Of a stretch of 64,000 bases of DNA, positions 1 through 8,274 are shown one piece after another. Under the pieces are notes generated by a model. That model searched no databases. It was not told the origin of the DNA and saw only the letters and a program-made list of their open reading frames with translations. Source of the stretch: Deltaproteobacteria bacterium (GTDB taxonomy: Bacteria > Myxococcota_C > UBA6777); assembly GCA_006226375.1 (NCBI GenBank), contig SBHC01000063.1:186001-250000 (forward strand). Reading direction: 5' to 3'. The position numbers and the translations under genes were made by a program. Position 1 is the stretch's first letter, and every line of letters begins with the position of its first letter.

Positions 1-1
1 C

Positions 2-520
2 GGGACAGGAAACAGGCCCTATCGCGAGACAGATCCCCCCCACCCTATCAATGTCTACGGCGCCTCCAAATACGAAGGAGAGCTGCATGTACAAAACATG
101 GTGGAGCAGGCCTTCGTGATACGGACCTCATGGGTCTTTGGTCACCACGGCCCGAACTTTGTGAAGACCATGCTTCGACTTGGTCAGGAGCGAGACTCCT
201 TGTCTGTGGTCGCCGACCAGGTAGGCTCTCCGACCTATACACCTGACCTTGCTGAAGTGTTGGTTCGCATGCTTCCTTCGGAAGAGTATGGAGTGTATCA
301 TGCGACCAACGCAGGGACTTGCAGTTGGTACGAGTTTGCCAAAGAGATCTTCACCCAGGCCCAAGTAGAGATCGACCTCAAACCCATTCCAACCGATGAC
401 TACCCGACCCCTGCTCAGCGCCCCTTGTATTCCGTACTGAGCAAAGACAAGCTTGCGTCCCAATTCTTCACACTTCGCAACTGGAAAGAAGCCTTGAAGG
501 ATTTCACCTCAACGTTGTAA
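2..520 (+). CDS. rmlD: dTDP-4-dehydrorhamnose reductase, 3' part (5' end outside window)
   Basis: The reading frame is open from base 2, so the gene begins upstream of the window; the part seen encodes 172 residues. The family (extended short-chain dehydrogenases) reduces dTDP-4-keto-L-rhamnose to dTDP-L-rhamnose with NAD(P)H, the last step of the sugar donor pathway for O-antigen and capsule. Near the visible start is VYGASKYEGE, the YxxxK catalytic pair of the family, followed by RTSWVFG and, further on, DQVGSPTYTPDLA, both typical of RmlD. The N-terminal Rossmann half is missing only because of the window edge. The glycosyltransferase and sugar-phosphate transferase that follow fit a surface polysaccharide locus. 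Family assignment is firm; the exact nucleotide sugar is inferred. Confidence 0.88.
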   Translation, partial: GTGNRPYRETDPPHPINVYGASKYEGELHVQNMVEQAFVIRTSWVFGHHGPNFVKTMLRLGQERDSLSVVADQVGSPTYTPDLAEVLVRMLPSEEYGVYHATNAGTCSWYEFAKEIFTQAQVEIDLKPIPTDDYPTPAQRPLYSVLSKDKLASQFFTLRNWKEALKDFTSTL

Positions 521-629
521 GAGCGCAAGGTATCGCATCACTCGGACCCAAAGAGCTTCCCCACTCCAGGAACACACCGAAAGAGCGCTTCTCAAAGTCA
601 AACGTCCAAACTCCCCATCCATTTGAGAG

Positions 630-2423
630 ATGCAAAAGGTTGAACCCGTGACAGAGCCAAGTTCCACAACATCTTCTTCATCTCCCACTCTAACGATTGT
701 ACTTCGGGCTTTGCTTGGAGTCCTTTGCATTGTAGGGTTTTACGACATCGCCCGTGGCTACGGAGGGTTTCAACTCGTCTATGGCCTGGGTTCGCTGAAT
801 GTCCACCCCAACGAACTTGTCATGTACTTGTGGTACCTGACGTTGGGCCTGCCTGCCGCACTGTTCTTCGCCTCCGCCTTGCTCCTCACAGCAGTGCCTG
901 AACGACTGGAGCAGATACTCCGACATCTGCTGGTTCATCGCTGGTTTTTGGGAGGCATCCTGACTCTGTTTGTGGTCAGCGTATTGGCGGTGTGGTGGTT
1001 TGTTCTGTTGGGTGGAACCCCAATCACCGACGACGAGAACACCTACCGATTCATCGCCCAGACTCTGAACCAAGGGCAGGTCATTAACCCTTTGCCTGCG
1101 GATTCGCGCTTCTTCTACAACAACTTTGTTGTGTTCAACAGCAACGGTTGGTTTGGTAAGTACCCGATAGGCTTCCCGGCCTTGCTTGCAATAGGAGAGC
1201 GCGTCCACGCCGCCTTTCTTATCAACCCCTTGCTCTCATGTTTGTCGCTGGTCCTCACCTACCAGATCGGCGTCCGCATGTTCTCCAAGAACATCGCGGC
1301 GCTTGGAGTGGTCTTTCTACTTTTGTCGCCACACTTCGTCTTCACCAGCGCGACGTTGCTCTCTCAGCCAGCCTCAACGGCCTTTATGTTGCTGGGTTGT
1401 TATGCGATGCTCCAAGTGTATGAGCACGAGTCCACAGCATGGGCGATTGTAGGAGGCATAGCCTGGGGCTACGGCGTGTTGATTCGACCCTTGCCAGGAG
1501 CGTTGTTCCTTGCCTTCGTGGGATTCCACTATCTCTATGTGATGCACCAGAGAGGTTGGGCACAGAACATCGTACGACGCCTCAAGCCGTTGCTCTTTGC
1601 AAGCTTGCCTGTTGTTGTGTGTGGCGTTGTCTTTCTGTGGGTGAATCGGATGCAAACAGGGAGCGCAGGCTCAACAGGCTACCACTCGGCCCATACAACC
1701 TTTGGCCTCTTTGCAACCAAAGATGGGATGATGGGAAACTCTCTGGGAGGAGCCTTCCTACGGGAAAATTTCTGGTTGTTTGGATGGCCTCTTTCCCTTC
1801 TCTTCGCATTCTTTACTCGCAAGGGGAAATACCTTGGCTTGCTGTGGGGATTGATTGCCGCGGACTACGCGTACCGTGTGTTGGTCCCCAAAACGGTCGT
1901 GGCTACAACAGGTCCTATTTATGTGACAGAAACCGTTCCGCTGCTGTGCCTCGCCTCTGCAGCTGGGGTTGCCTTCCTACTCCACACCTTTAAACATTGG
2001 GGCTGGGAACGTGGGAAGTCCTGGTTGCTAGCGTTCTCGGTCGGCTCCACGCTGGTCGCAATCAGCATTTTCTATCCCCTGCACATCCAAACCATTCAAG
2101 AGTCCTGTAGCACATGGAACACCCCATTTCGGATGCTACGAGAGCAGAAGGCCAAGAAAAAGGTGTTGGTGTTTGCCAACTACATGATCCCCAGAACCTT
2201 CGATGCATCGTGGGCCTACCATACCCCGAACCCTTCCCCAACCCTCAAAGACGATGTGATCTTTGTGCGACACCCCTACTCCCCCAATGCTCGCGCCATG
2301 ATGAGAGCGTTTTGGAGAAAGAACTTTCCCAACCGACAGGCTTGGTGGTTCTACCACATCAAACGACAGCCCTTCCTTATCAAGCTTGGCGATCCAGTTT
2401 CCAACCGCAAGCCAGTTCAGTAA
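630..2423 (+). CDS. Polytopic membrane glycosyltransferase-like protein (GT-C / PMT-like)
   Basis: A 597-residue protein with about a dozen hydrophobic segments spread along its length. After the first three segments lies an acidic motif TDDENTY (about residues 132-138), the position where GT-C enzymes of the GT39/ArnT type carry their catalytic acidic pair in the first extracytoplasmic loop. Such enzymes move a sugar from a polyprenyl-phosphate carrier to a lipid or protein acceptor outside the inner membrane. The ATG at 630 has a poor ribosome site; a GTG at 648 has AAAGG eight bases upstream and is a good alternative start. The stop overlaps the stop of the converging sugar transferase gene by seven bases. 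Function is inferred from topology and this motif only. Confidence 0.65.
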   Translation: MQKVEPVTEPSSTTSSSSPTLTIVLRALLGVLCIVGFYDIARGYGGFQLVYGLGSLNVHPNELVMYLWYLTLGLPAALFFASALLLTAVPERLEQILRHLLVHRWFLGGILTLFVVSVLAVWWFVLLGGTPITDDENTYRFIAQTLNQGQVINPLPADSRFFYNNFVVFNSNGWFGKYPIGFPALLAIGERVHAAFLINPLLSCLSLVLTYQIGVRMFSKNIAALGVVFLLLSPHFVFTSATLLSQPASTAFMLLGCYAMLQVYEHESTAWAIVGGIAWGYGVLIRPLPGALFLAFVGFHYLYVMHQRGWAQNIVRRLKPLLFASLPVVVCGVVFLWVNRMQTGSAGSTGYHSAHTTFGLFATKDGMMGNSLGGAFLRENFWLFGWPLSLLFAFFTRKGKYLGLLWGLIAADYAYRVLVPKTVVATTGPIYVTETVPLLCLASAAGVAFLLHTFKHWGWERGKSWLLAFSVGSTLVAISIFYPLHIQTIQESCSTWNTPFRMLREQKAKKKVLVFANYMIPRTFDASWAYHTPNPSPTLKDDVIFVRHPYSPNARAMMRAFWRKNFPNRQAWWFYHIKRQPFLIKLGDPVSNRKPVQ

Positions 2424-3805
2424 GCTCCTTTTCCACCAAACACTGCCGAAAACGTGCGAAACAAGATCGACAAGTCGAGGAGAAACGACTGGTTTCGGAT
2501 GTAGTAAAAGTCGTACTGCAAGTTGTCTTGCATGGGTAAGTCCTTCCGACCTAAGACTTGCCATAACCCCGTCAGGCCGGGCTTCACACGCAATCGACAA
2601 CGTTGCCAGTCTTCGTAGGTGTCCACAATGAATGGCATCTCAGGTCGAGGACCAACCAAGCTCATCTCTCCCTTTAAGACGTTGATTAGCTGTGGCACTT
2701 CATCAATGCTTGTTCGTCGCATAAAGCGGCCGTAGGGCGTGATTCGATTGTCTTGATGGTCTCTGGGAGCCTCTTGGTAGGGGTTGGACTCAACGCTCAT
2801 GGTCCGGAACTTGTACATCCGGAACAACTTACCGTCGTACCCCACCCGGTCTTGGACAAAAAGCACGGGTCCTTTGCTGTCCATCTTGATTCGTAGAGAC
2901 CACCACAGCCAAAACGGTGCTGAGAGGATGAGAAGAGTCGAAGCCGTAACAACGTCAAACAAACGTTTGGTGATATTGTACAACGGGGACGTTTGTTCGA
3001 TGCCAATGTAATTGAGAGGTAGACCGTCGATCCGAGGGATATCGTCACGGTCTCGATTGAGCGCTTCAAAATCGTTGGTGAGCATCCAGAATCCAACGCC
3101 CAGATCTTCGCAACTTAAGACCAAAGGAAAAACGTGATTGTGGTCTTGGTTGGGCAGCGCAACCATCACTTCATCAACCTTGTGCTCTTCCACAACGTTC
3201 CGCAGAGCGTCGAGGGTGCCCAGCACTGGACGGTTCCCAAAGTTGGCCTGCACCCGTTCAGGATCGGGGTCAAGAAAGCCCACCGTTTGGTACTCTACAA
3301 CAGGGTGTTCTTCCAGCTTCTGCAGAAGACGTATCCCGTTGGTGTTGGCGCCCAAGATCAAAGAACGAACTTGTCCTTTTTGAAGTTGTTTTGCCCGTCG
3401 CTCCAGGCGAAAGAACAAAAACCAACTGCCAGAGAGAGCAAACAAGTTCAACACGCCACTGAGCAGCACGACCGTTCGCCCCAAGCTGTATTCTTTCAGA
3501 TAGAAAGCGATGGCTGTTGTCAGCAACCAGCCCAACAACGAGCTTTTGAGCAGATCGCGGGTACGTTCGAGGCCTGTTCGCAGCCGGGTTCGACGGTACA
3601 AACCAAAAAACCAGCAAGACAACAGCCAGGTCATCACAATGAGAGGAAGGACCTGAAGATAGACGCCAAACGAAGGGAGAGACCAACCGATCCCTCCGGA
3701 GAGCTGCTGGCGAAGCGCAAAAGCAAGGCACCAACAGAGCCCGACAAGGAGGGCGTCTGTCATCATGTGATACAGCGAAAGAGAGAAACGGAAGTTGCGA
3801 GACAT
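2417..3805 (-). CDS. Undecaprenyl-phosphate sugar-1-phosphate transferase (PNPT, WbaP/WcaJ-like)
   Basis: Starts polysaccharide or O-unit assembly by moving a hexose-1-phosphate from a nucleotide sugar to undecaprenyl phosphate at the inner membrane. The 462 residues have four N-terminal membrane helices, a soluble middle region of the CoA-binding-like type ([16 protein letters not shown]), a fifth hydrophobic segment ([15 protein letters not shown]) and the C-terminal catalytic bacterial-sugar-transferase domain with [43 protein letters not shown] and [12 protein letters not shown], all complete. I chose the ATG at 3805; in-frame GTG 3823 and TTG 3826 lie upstream, and none has a clear ribosome site. 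It lies downstream of the ABC exporter on the same strand. The sugar specificity cannot be read from the sequence. Confidence 0.9.
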   Translation of the reverse strand: MSRNFRFSLSLYHMMTDALLVGLCWCLAFALRQQLSGGIGWSLPSFGVYLQVLPLIVMTWLLSCWFFGLYRRTRLRTGLERTRDLLKSSLLGWLLTTAIAFYLKEYSLGRTVVLLSGVLNLFALSGSWFLFFRLERRAKQLQKGQVRSLILGANTNGIRLLQKLEEHPVVEYQTVGFLDPDPERVQANFGNRPVLGTLDALRNVVEEHKVDEVMVALPNQDHNHVFPLVLSCEDLGVGFWMLTNDFEALNRDRDDIPRIDGLPLNYIGIEQTSPLYNITKRLFDVVTASTLLILSAPFWLWWSLRIKMDSKGPVLFVQDRVGYDGKLFRMYKFRTMSVESNPYQEAPRDHQDNRITPYGRFMRRTSIDEVPQLINVLKGEMSLVGPRPEMPFIVDTYEDWQRCRLRVKPGLTGLWQVLGRKDLPMQDNLQYDFYYIRNQSFLLDLSILFRTFSAVFGGKGAY

Positions 3806-3962
3806 TGTGATTGCTCGATTCACCAATCCACAGGGTCTATAGAAGAATCAAGCTCCGAAAGAAGCCTGAAAACGGAAGCCAAAGAAACGACAACAAACGA
3901 AGGAAACGACTTCAACGGACGATTGTTTGTGACATCCATTCCCCCGAACGACAAGTTTTTTC

Positions 3963-5714
3963 CTACGGAGAGAGTCGAACGATATAGTCAGCGTGCTGCA
4001 AGATACCTTCACGGTGCGAAATGATGCAAACAGTACAAGTTCCTTTCAAGAGAGCCAGAGCTTCGGCAATCAATGACTCCGTTTCCGTGTCAATGTTGGC
4101 CGAGACCTCATCCAGAAGGAGCAAACGTGGTTTGCTTAACAAGGCTCTTGCCAAGGAAAGTCGCTGTTTTTGACCTGTGGAAAGCCCTTCCAGGTTTTCA
4201 GCCAAGGCAAACTCCAAACCACCAGGAAGAGCCTGTACCGTTTGGGCCAGCTGTACGGTTTTCAACGCGTCCCAGATCTCTTCGTCACTGCATTCTCTGC
4301 GAATCCCATACAACAGGTTCTCTCGCAACGTGCCTTCCGCCAAGAATGGCTCGGGGCCAACATAACCCATGGGCAGCCAGTGCTCTGCAAAGAGGGTTGA
4401 CGCTGGCATTCCGTCCACGAGAACTTTCCCTTGTGTAGGCTTCAGAAGTGCAAGCAGCAGACCCATCAACGTGCTCTTCCCGCTGCCACTCGGACCCATC
4501 ACTCCCAACTGTGAACCCTCAGGGATCGCGAGGGAGAAGTTCGTCAAGATCTCAGCAGAGCCAGGGTTGTAGCGGAAGGAAACGTTATCAAACTCCACAG
4601 AGGGAGCCTTGTCGTACAACGGCAGCTGCTCGGCAGGATCCCCCTTGCTCCCGAGAGCCTGAAAAGACTCTGCGTTCCAAATCGAATGACGATCCAATTC
4701 CTTTAGGATTGGCATCTTCTCCAATTCACCTGCCTGAGGAAACAACTCCATCAAGCTTTGAACCTGTGGAGCGTTTTCGTTCGCGATCGCAAACTGCAAG
4801 CTGCAAATCCGAAGCTGTTGGATAAATCGAACGAAGAGATACAAAAAGGCCAACAAAGACAAGGAGGGAGTGGCAAACACAGACTTGCTCAACCAGAGCA
4901 CGACAACAAGCAACAAGATGCCAAACGATGGAGGGATGTTCGAACTCAACGCAGTCCAGAAGCCGGAGCGCATGGAGTTGAGGAAATAGGAAGACAGGTG
5001 CTTCAACATGTGGTTGAATTCACTCTGTTGCATCTTCGCGATACGCAAGAACATCCAATTTCGGCTGCTGCGTTCGACGTTTTGCTGAAGGTCGCGGTAA
5101 GAACGAGAAGAGCGCTTCGAGAACCGACGGGCTGTCTTTGTCACGATGGAAAGCAAGGCTGCAATAGACAACAGCCCAAGGAGACACACCAGCGTCTCTT
5201 TGAAAGCAAAGAACAACATGCCAGCAAACAGACAACAAGCGATCAAGCCATACATAATGACGTTGAGCACAGAGATTAAGAAGAGCTCCGACTTGGGCAG
5301 CAGCTCACCCAGACGATAGTTCGTATCTGCAGCGCTGACATAATGTCCGCTTGGATTGTGGAGCAGATGGTAAATGACAACCAGACGAACTCGCAGGCCA
5401 AACAACCCACGGATAAAGTGAGTGAGAAACTGAATCCCGCAAAACCCAAGGAACCGGATCACGCCGATGGCTGTTAGGAGGAGCAACACAGTGGAAAAGG
5501 AGGACAAGGTAGAGTGAGCACGTAGCCATTCGGGAACCACAGAAGGCTTTACAACACCCAACGCAACGAGCAGCAGTTGAATAACAACGGAGAGCCCGTA
5601 CTCCACGAGAGCCAGCCCAAAGCCAACCCCCATACAAATTGCAGTCCAACGAAGAACCTTGCGACCCACAAACGCTGGAAACTTCTTAACGAGGGAAGGA
5701 AGCCACGATTTCAC
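3963..5714 (-). CDS. ABC exporter, fused membrane and ATP-binding domains
   Basis: A 583-residue half-transporter of the MsbA-like type IV exporter fold: an N-terminal membrane domain with about six helices (residues 15-310) and a C-terminal nucleotide-binding domain. The latter shows Walker A GPSGSGKST, signature LSTGQKQRLSLA, Walker B LLLLDEV and H-loop IISHRE. The Q-loop position reads GYVGPEPFLAEGT, with proline where the usual VPQ or VGQEP glutamine sits. The start is GTG, chosen because AGGA stands six bases before it. A promoter-like pair lies just upstream. Neighbouring polysaccharide genes suggest a lipid-linked glycan or lipid substrate, but that is context only. Confidence 0.85.
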   Translation of the reverse strand: MKSWLPSLVKKFPAFVGRKVLRWTAICMGVGFGLALVEYGLSVVIQLLLVALGVVKPSVVPEWLRAHSTLSSFSTVLLLLTAIGVIRFLGFCGIQFLTHFIRGLFGLRVRLVVIYHLLHNPSGHYVSAADTNYRLGELLPKSELFLISVLNVIMYGLIACCLFAGMLFFAFKETLVCLLGLLSIAALLSIVTKTARRFSKRSSRSYRDLQQNVERSSRNWMFLRIAKMQQSEFNHMLKHLSSYFLNSMRSGFWTALSSNIPPSFGILLLVVVLWLSKSVFATPSLSLLAFLYLFVRFIQQLRICSLQFAIANENAPQVQSLMELFPQAGELEKMPILKELDRHSIWNAESFQALGSKGDPAEQLPLYDKAPSVEFDNVSFRYNPGSAEILTNFSLAIPEGSQLGVMGPSGSGKSTLMGLLLALLKPTQGKVLVDGMPASTLFAEHWLPMGYVGPEPFLAEGTLRENLLYGIRRECSDEEIWDALKTVQLAQTVQALPGGLEFALAENLEGLSTGQKQRLSLARALLSKPRLLLLDEVSANIDTETESLIAEALALLKGTCTVCIISHREGILQHADYIVRLSP

Positions 5715-5802
5715 TCTGTGTCCTGTTCTGTTCTACAATGCGCTCAGCTACAGTGTATCAAATGGAAAATAGCCCTATTGAACGCCAGGCTTGGGTTGAC
5801 GC

Positions 5803-5831
5803 ATAGTACAAAAAACACTTGGGCCTGACAA
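5803..5831 (-). promoter_or_regulatory. Candidate sigma70 promoter for the ABC exporter
   Basis: On the minus strand TTGTCA (5831-5826), a 17-base spacer and TACTAT (5808-5803) match the -35/-10 pattern. It points to the GTG at 5714, leaving a leader of roughly 80 bases. Pattern match only. Confidence 0.5.
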
Positions 5832-5903
5832 GCAACGGACCAAGCCCAACCCAGGGCGAGATTCTCCCATCCGACTCCCTCTCTCAACACAAGGAGTGTT
5901 TCG

Positions 5904-6566
5904 ATGTCTCTTCGTACTGTCAACATGACCGACGCTTTGTACTCTTACTATCAGGCTGTTGGTTTTCGAGAGCCTACCATCCTCCAACGACTGCGAGAAG
6001 AAACAGCAGCCATGCCCGAAGCTGGAATGCAGATCTCCGCCGAGCAGGGACAGTTTATGGGTCTGTTGGTCGAGCTAATGGGGATGAAACGGATCGTGGA
6101 GATCGGAACCTTCACAGGGTACAGTTCCCTACGAATGGCGCTCTCCTTGGACGACGATGGACACATCACAGCCTGCGACGTGAACGACGAATGGACCCAA
6201 ATGGCCCGACGTTACTGGGAAGAAGCCGGTGTGGCTGACCGAATCACGCTGCGTTTGGGCCCTGCCCTGGAGAGCCTCGATGCCATGCTTGCAGACGGGG
6301 CGGCAGAAACGATGGACTTTGTATTCATCGACGCCGACAAAGAGAACGCAAGCCATTACTACGAGCGAGCCCTTCAACTCCTTCGCCCCGGTGGCCTCGT
6401 AGGAATCGACAACACATTGTGGGGGGGAGCCGTGGCCGATCCCAACAACCAAAAGAGCTCGACGGAAGCCCTCCGAGCCATCAACCAACACATTCACACC
6501 GACGAGAGAGTAACCATGTGCTTGGTCCCGATCGGCGACGGTCTAACCCTGGCGCGAAAGCGATAA
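5904..6566 (+). CDS. SAM-dependent O-methyltransferase, class I, caffeoyl-CoA OMT-like
   Basis: A soluble 220-residue methyltransferase of the Methyltransf_3 (catechol/caffeoyl-CoA O-methyltransferase) family. Motif I is VEIGTFTGYSSL, the acidic residue binding SAM ribose follows in ITACDVN, and FVFIDADKENASHYYE is the family's metal- and substrate-binding stretch, followed by LLRPGGLVGIDNTLWGG. Length is typical of the bacterial group. The start is supported by AAGGAG seven bases before the ATG. It stands alone between the divergent ABC exporter and the pyr operon, so the substrate cannot be told from context; bacterial members often act on small phenolics or unidentified metabolites. Confidence 0.88.
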   Translation: MSLRTVNMTDALYSYYQAVGFREPTILQRLREETAAMPEAGMQISAEQGQFMGLLVELMGMKRIVEIGTFTGYSSLRMALSLDDDGHITACDVNDEWTQMARRYWEEAGVADRITLRLGPALESLDAMLADGAAETMDFVFIDADKENASHYYERALQLLRPGGLVGIDNTLWGGAVADPNNQKSSTEALRAINQHIHTDERVTMCLVPIGDGLTLARKR

Positions 6567-6580
6567 AACAGAAAAACTTC

Positions 6581-6609
6581 TTGACATTGCGAGTCATTCG
6601 TCGCATACA
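6581..6609 (+). promoter_or_regulatory. Promoter of the pyr operon
   Basis: A perfect -35 TTGACA (6581-6586), a 17-base spacer and CATACA (6604-6609) lie 75 bases upstream of the pyrR ATG, leaving a leader of about 65-70 bases. It begins 15 bases after the stop of the methyltransferase gene, so the pyr genes have their own start. Confidence 0.6.
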
Positions 6610-6631
6610 CCCACCCATTCTTCCGTTCCAC

Positions 6632-6654
6632 AAGAGTGGGGTCGCCCACGGCTT
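6632..6654 (+). promoter_or_regulatory. Leader hairpin upstream of pyrR, possible PyrR target
   Basis: In the leader GTGGG (6636-6640) pairs with CCCAC (6645-6649) around a GTCG loop, and AAG/CTT extends it beyond a small internal loop. There is no following T-run, so it is not a terminator. It sits 12 bases before the ribosome site (AAGGA), the place where a protein such as PyrR could block translation. Binding is inferred. Confidence 0.35.
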
Positions 6655-6683
6655 GATGAGGACACAAGGAAAAGGACCGTGCA

Positions 6684-7226
6684 ATGACGTTGACACTCAA
6701 AGCTCTGTTGATGAATGAACAAGATATCAACCGGGCGACGCGTCGTATGGCTCACGAGATCCTGGAGCGGAACAACGGCGCAAGCAATCTTGCGCTGGTT
6801 GGCGTGTACACCCGAGGGGTTCCGCTGGCCCGCCACCTGGCCCAACAGTTAGCAGAGATCGAGGGGATCGAACCACCGGTTGGGCAGCTAGACATCACGA
6901 TGTACCGAGACGATCTTTCCGAAGTCGGTCTCCAGCCCTTCGTGCGTCGAACCGACATCCCCTTCGACATCAACGGCAAAACCGTCGTGCTCTGTGATGA
7001 CGTCTTGTACACAGGCCGCACCACACGCGCTGCCCTGGACGCCTTGCTTCAACTGGGCCGTCCGGCAGGGATTCAACTTGCGGTCCTGGTTGACCGCGGG
7101 CACCGTGAATTGCCCATACGTCCTGATTATGTAGGACGTCACATCTCTACAAGCCGAGAGGAAGTCGTCAAGGTCAAATTCCACTCGGTAGATGGCCAAG
7201 AAAGTGTCGAACTGCTGGAGCGATAA
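6684..7226 (+). CDS. pyrR: PyrR, pyr operon regulator / uracil phosphoribosyltransferase
   Basis: A 180-residue PRPP-binding protein. In the family it binds pyr mRNA in response to UMP/UTP and PRPP, and often makes UMP from uracil and PRPP. The PRPP loop [20 protein letters not shown] is intact, and [16 protein letters not shown] and [17 protein letters not shown] are typical PyrR segments. The ATG has AAGGA seven bases upstream. It is the first gene of a tight pyrR-pyrB-pyrC cluster: pyrB starts four bases after its stop. This gene order is the one known from Pseudomonas. Whether it regulates by RNA binding here is not shown; the leader hairpin just upstream is the obvious target to test. 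Confidence 0.93.
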   Translation: MTLTLKALLMNEQDINRATRRMAHEILERNNGASNLALVGVYTRGVPLARHLAQQLAEIEGIEPPVGQLDITMYRDDLSEVGLQPFVRRTDIPFDINGKTVVLCDDVLYTGRTTRAALDALLQLGRPAGIQLAVLVDRGHRELPIRPDYVGRHISTSREEVVKVKFHSVDGQESVELLER

Positions 7227-7229
7227 GAC

Positions 7230-8210
7230 ATGGAACTGACCCCCCTCAATCCCCCCAACGTTCCTATCACTCACCATCACCTTCTCGATTTAAATGCCTG
7301 GACCGCTGATGAAATTCATACCGTGTTTAACACGGCGGATGAAATGGCCCAGATCCTTCAACGCCGAGTCCGAAAGGCCCCGGCGCTACAAGGCTTCACC
7401 GTGTGCAGCTTGTTCTTTGAGAACAGCACCCGGACGAGCATGAGCTTCGAGCGGGCTGCCAAAGCACTCAGCGCCGATGTTTTGAGCTTTCGGGCCAAAT
7501 CATCGAGTCTGTCGAAGGGCGAGTCGCTGAAAGACACGCTCCGCACGATCGAGGCGTACCAAGCCGACCTCTACATCGTGCGGCACAGAGCCTCTGGTGT
7601 TCCTTACCAGCTGACACGCTGGACCGACGCCTGCATTGTCAACGCTGGGGATGGCCGTCGAGCCCACCCCACCCAGGCTTTGCTTGACGCGTTCACCTTT
7701 CGAAACACGTTCCCCAACTTCGACGGTTTTGCAGGCAAGAAGCTCACCATTGTCGGTGATTTGATGCACTCCCGCGTCGCCCGCTCCAACATCCGACTGT
7801 GGAGCAAGCTTGGCGCAGAGGTCACTCTTTGTGGACCCCGCTCCTTGTGTCCGGCCTCCCTCGCCGACACACCGAATGTATCGCTCACGCATAACCTGGC
7901 TGAGGCGGTAGAAGGAGCCCACGCGGTGATGGCTGTCCGTATTCAACACGAGCGGATGCAAAACAGCCTGTTCCCCTCTTTGGCCGAGTACCAGGCTCGC
8001 TACCAAGTAACCCCAGAGATCATGAAGCAAGCCCACCCCGACGCGCTGGTCATGCACCCAGGCCCCATGAACCGGGATGTCGAGATATCGGGCGCTCTAG
8101 CGGATTGCGAACGTAGCGTGATCGAGCAACAGGTGGCGAACGGTGTCCCCGTCCGCATGGCCGTTCTTTACACACTTCTGGTAGGCGGTCGCCAAAAAGC
8201 CGCTATGTGA
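7230..8210 (+). CDS. pyrB: Aspartate carbamoyltransferase catalytic subunit
   Basis: Joins carbamoyl phosphate and L-aspartate, the committed step of pyrimidine synthesis in the cytoplasm. The 326 residues carry the carbamoyl-phosphate loop FFENSTRTSMSFE, the lysine loop SSLSKGESLKDT, HRASG, DGRRAHPTQALLD and the aspartate-binding HPGPMNRDVEI, so the active site appears complete. There is a short N-terminal extension before the helix that opens the domain, as in ATCases that assemble with a dihydroorotase-like partner. GGAG lies nine bases before the ATG. No pyrI gene is nearby. The next gene encodes a PyrC with damaged metal sites, which suggests a PyrB-PyrC' dodecamer like that of Pseudomonas; this last point is inference. 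Confidence 0.95.
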   Translation: MELTPLNPPNVPITHHHLLDLNAWTADEIHTVFNTADEMAQILQRRVRKAPALQGFTVCSLFFENSTRTSMSFERAAKALSADVLSFRAKSSSLSKGESLKDTLRTIEAYQADLYIVRHRASGVPYQLTRWTDACIVNAGDGRRAHPTQALLDAFTFRNTFPNFDGFAGKKLTIVGDLMHSRVARSNIRLWSKLGAEVTLCGPRSLCPASLADTPNVSLTHNLAEAVEGAHAVMAVRIQHERMQNSLFPSLAEYQARYQVTPEIMKQAHPDALVMHPGPMNRDVEISGALADCERSVIEQQVANGVPVRMAVLYTLLVGGRQKAAM

Positions 8211-8274
8211 CCCTCATCAACGAATTGTCCCGGTTCTCTTGTATTCTCTCCCTGCGTGCCACTGGAGATTACCG

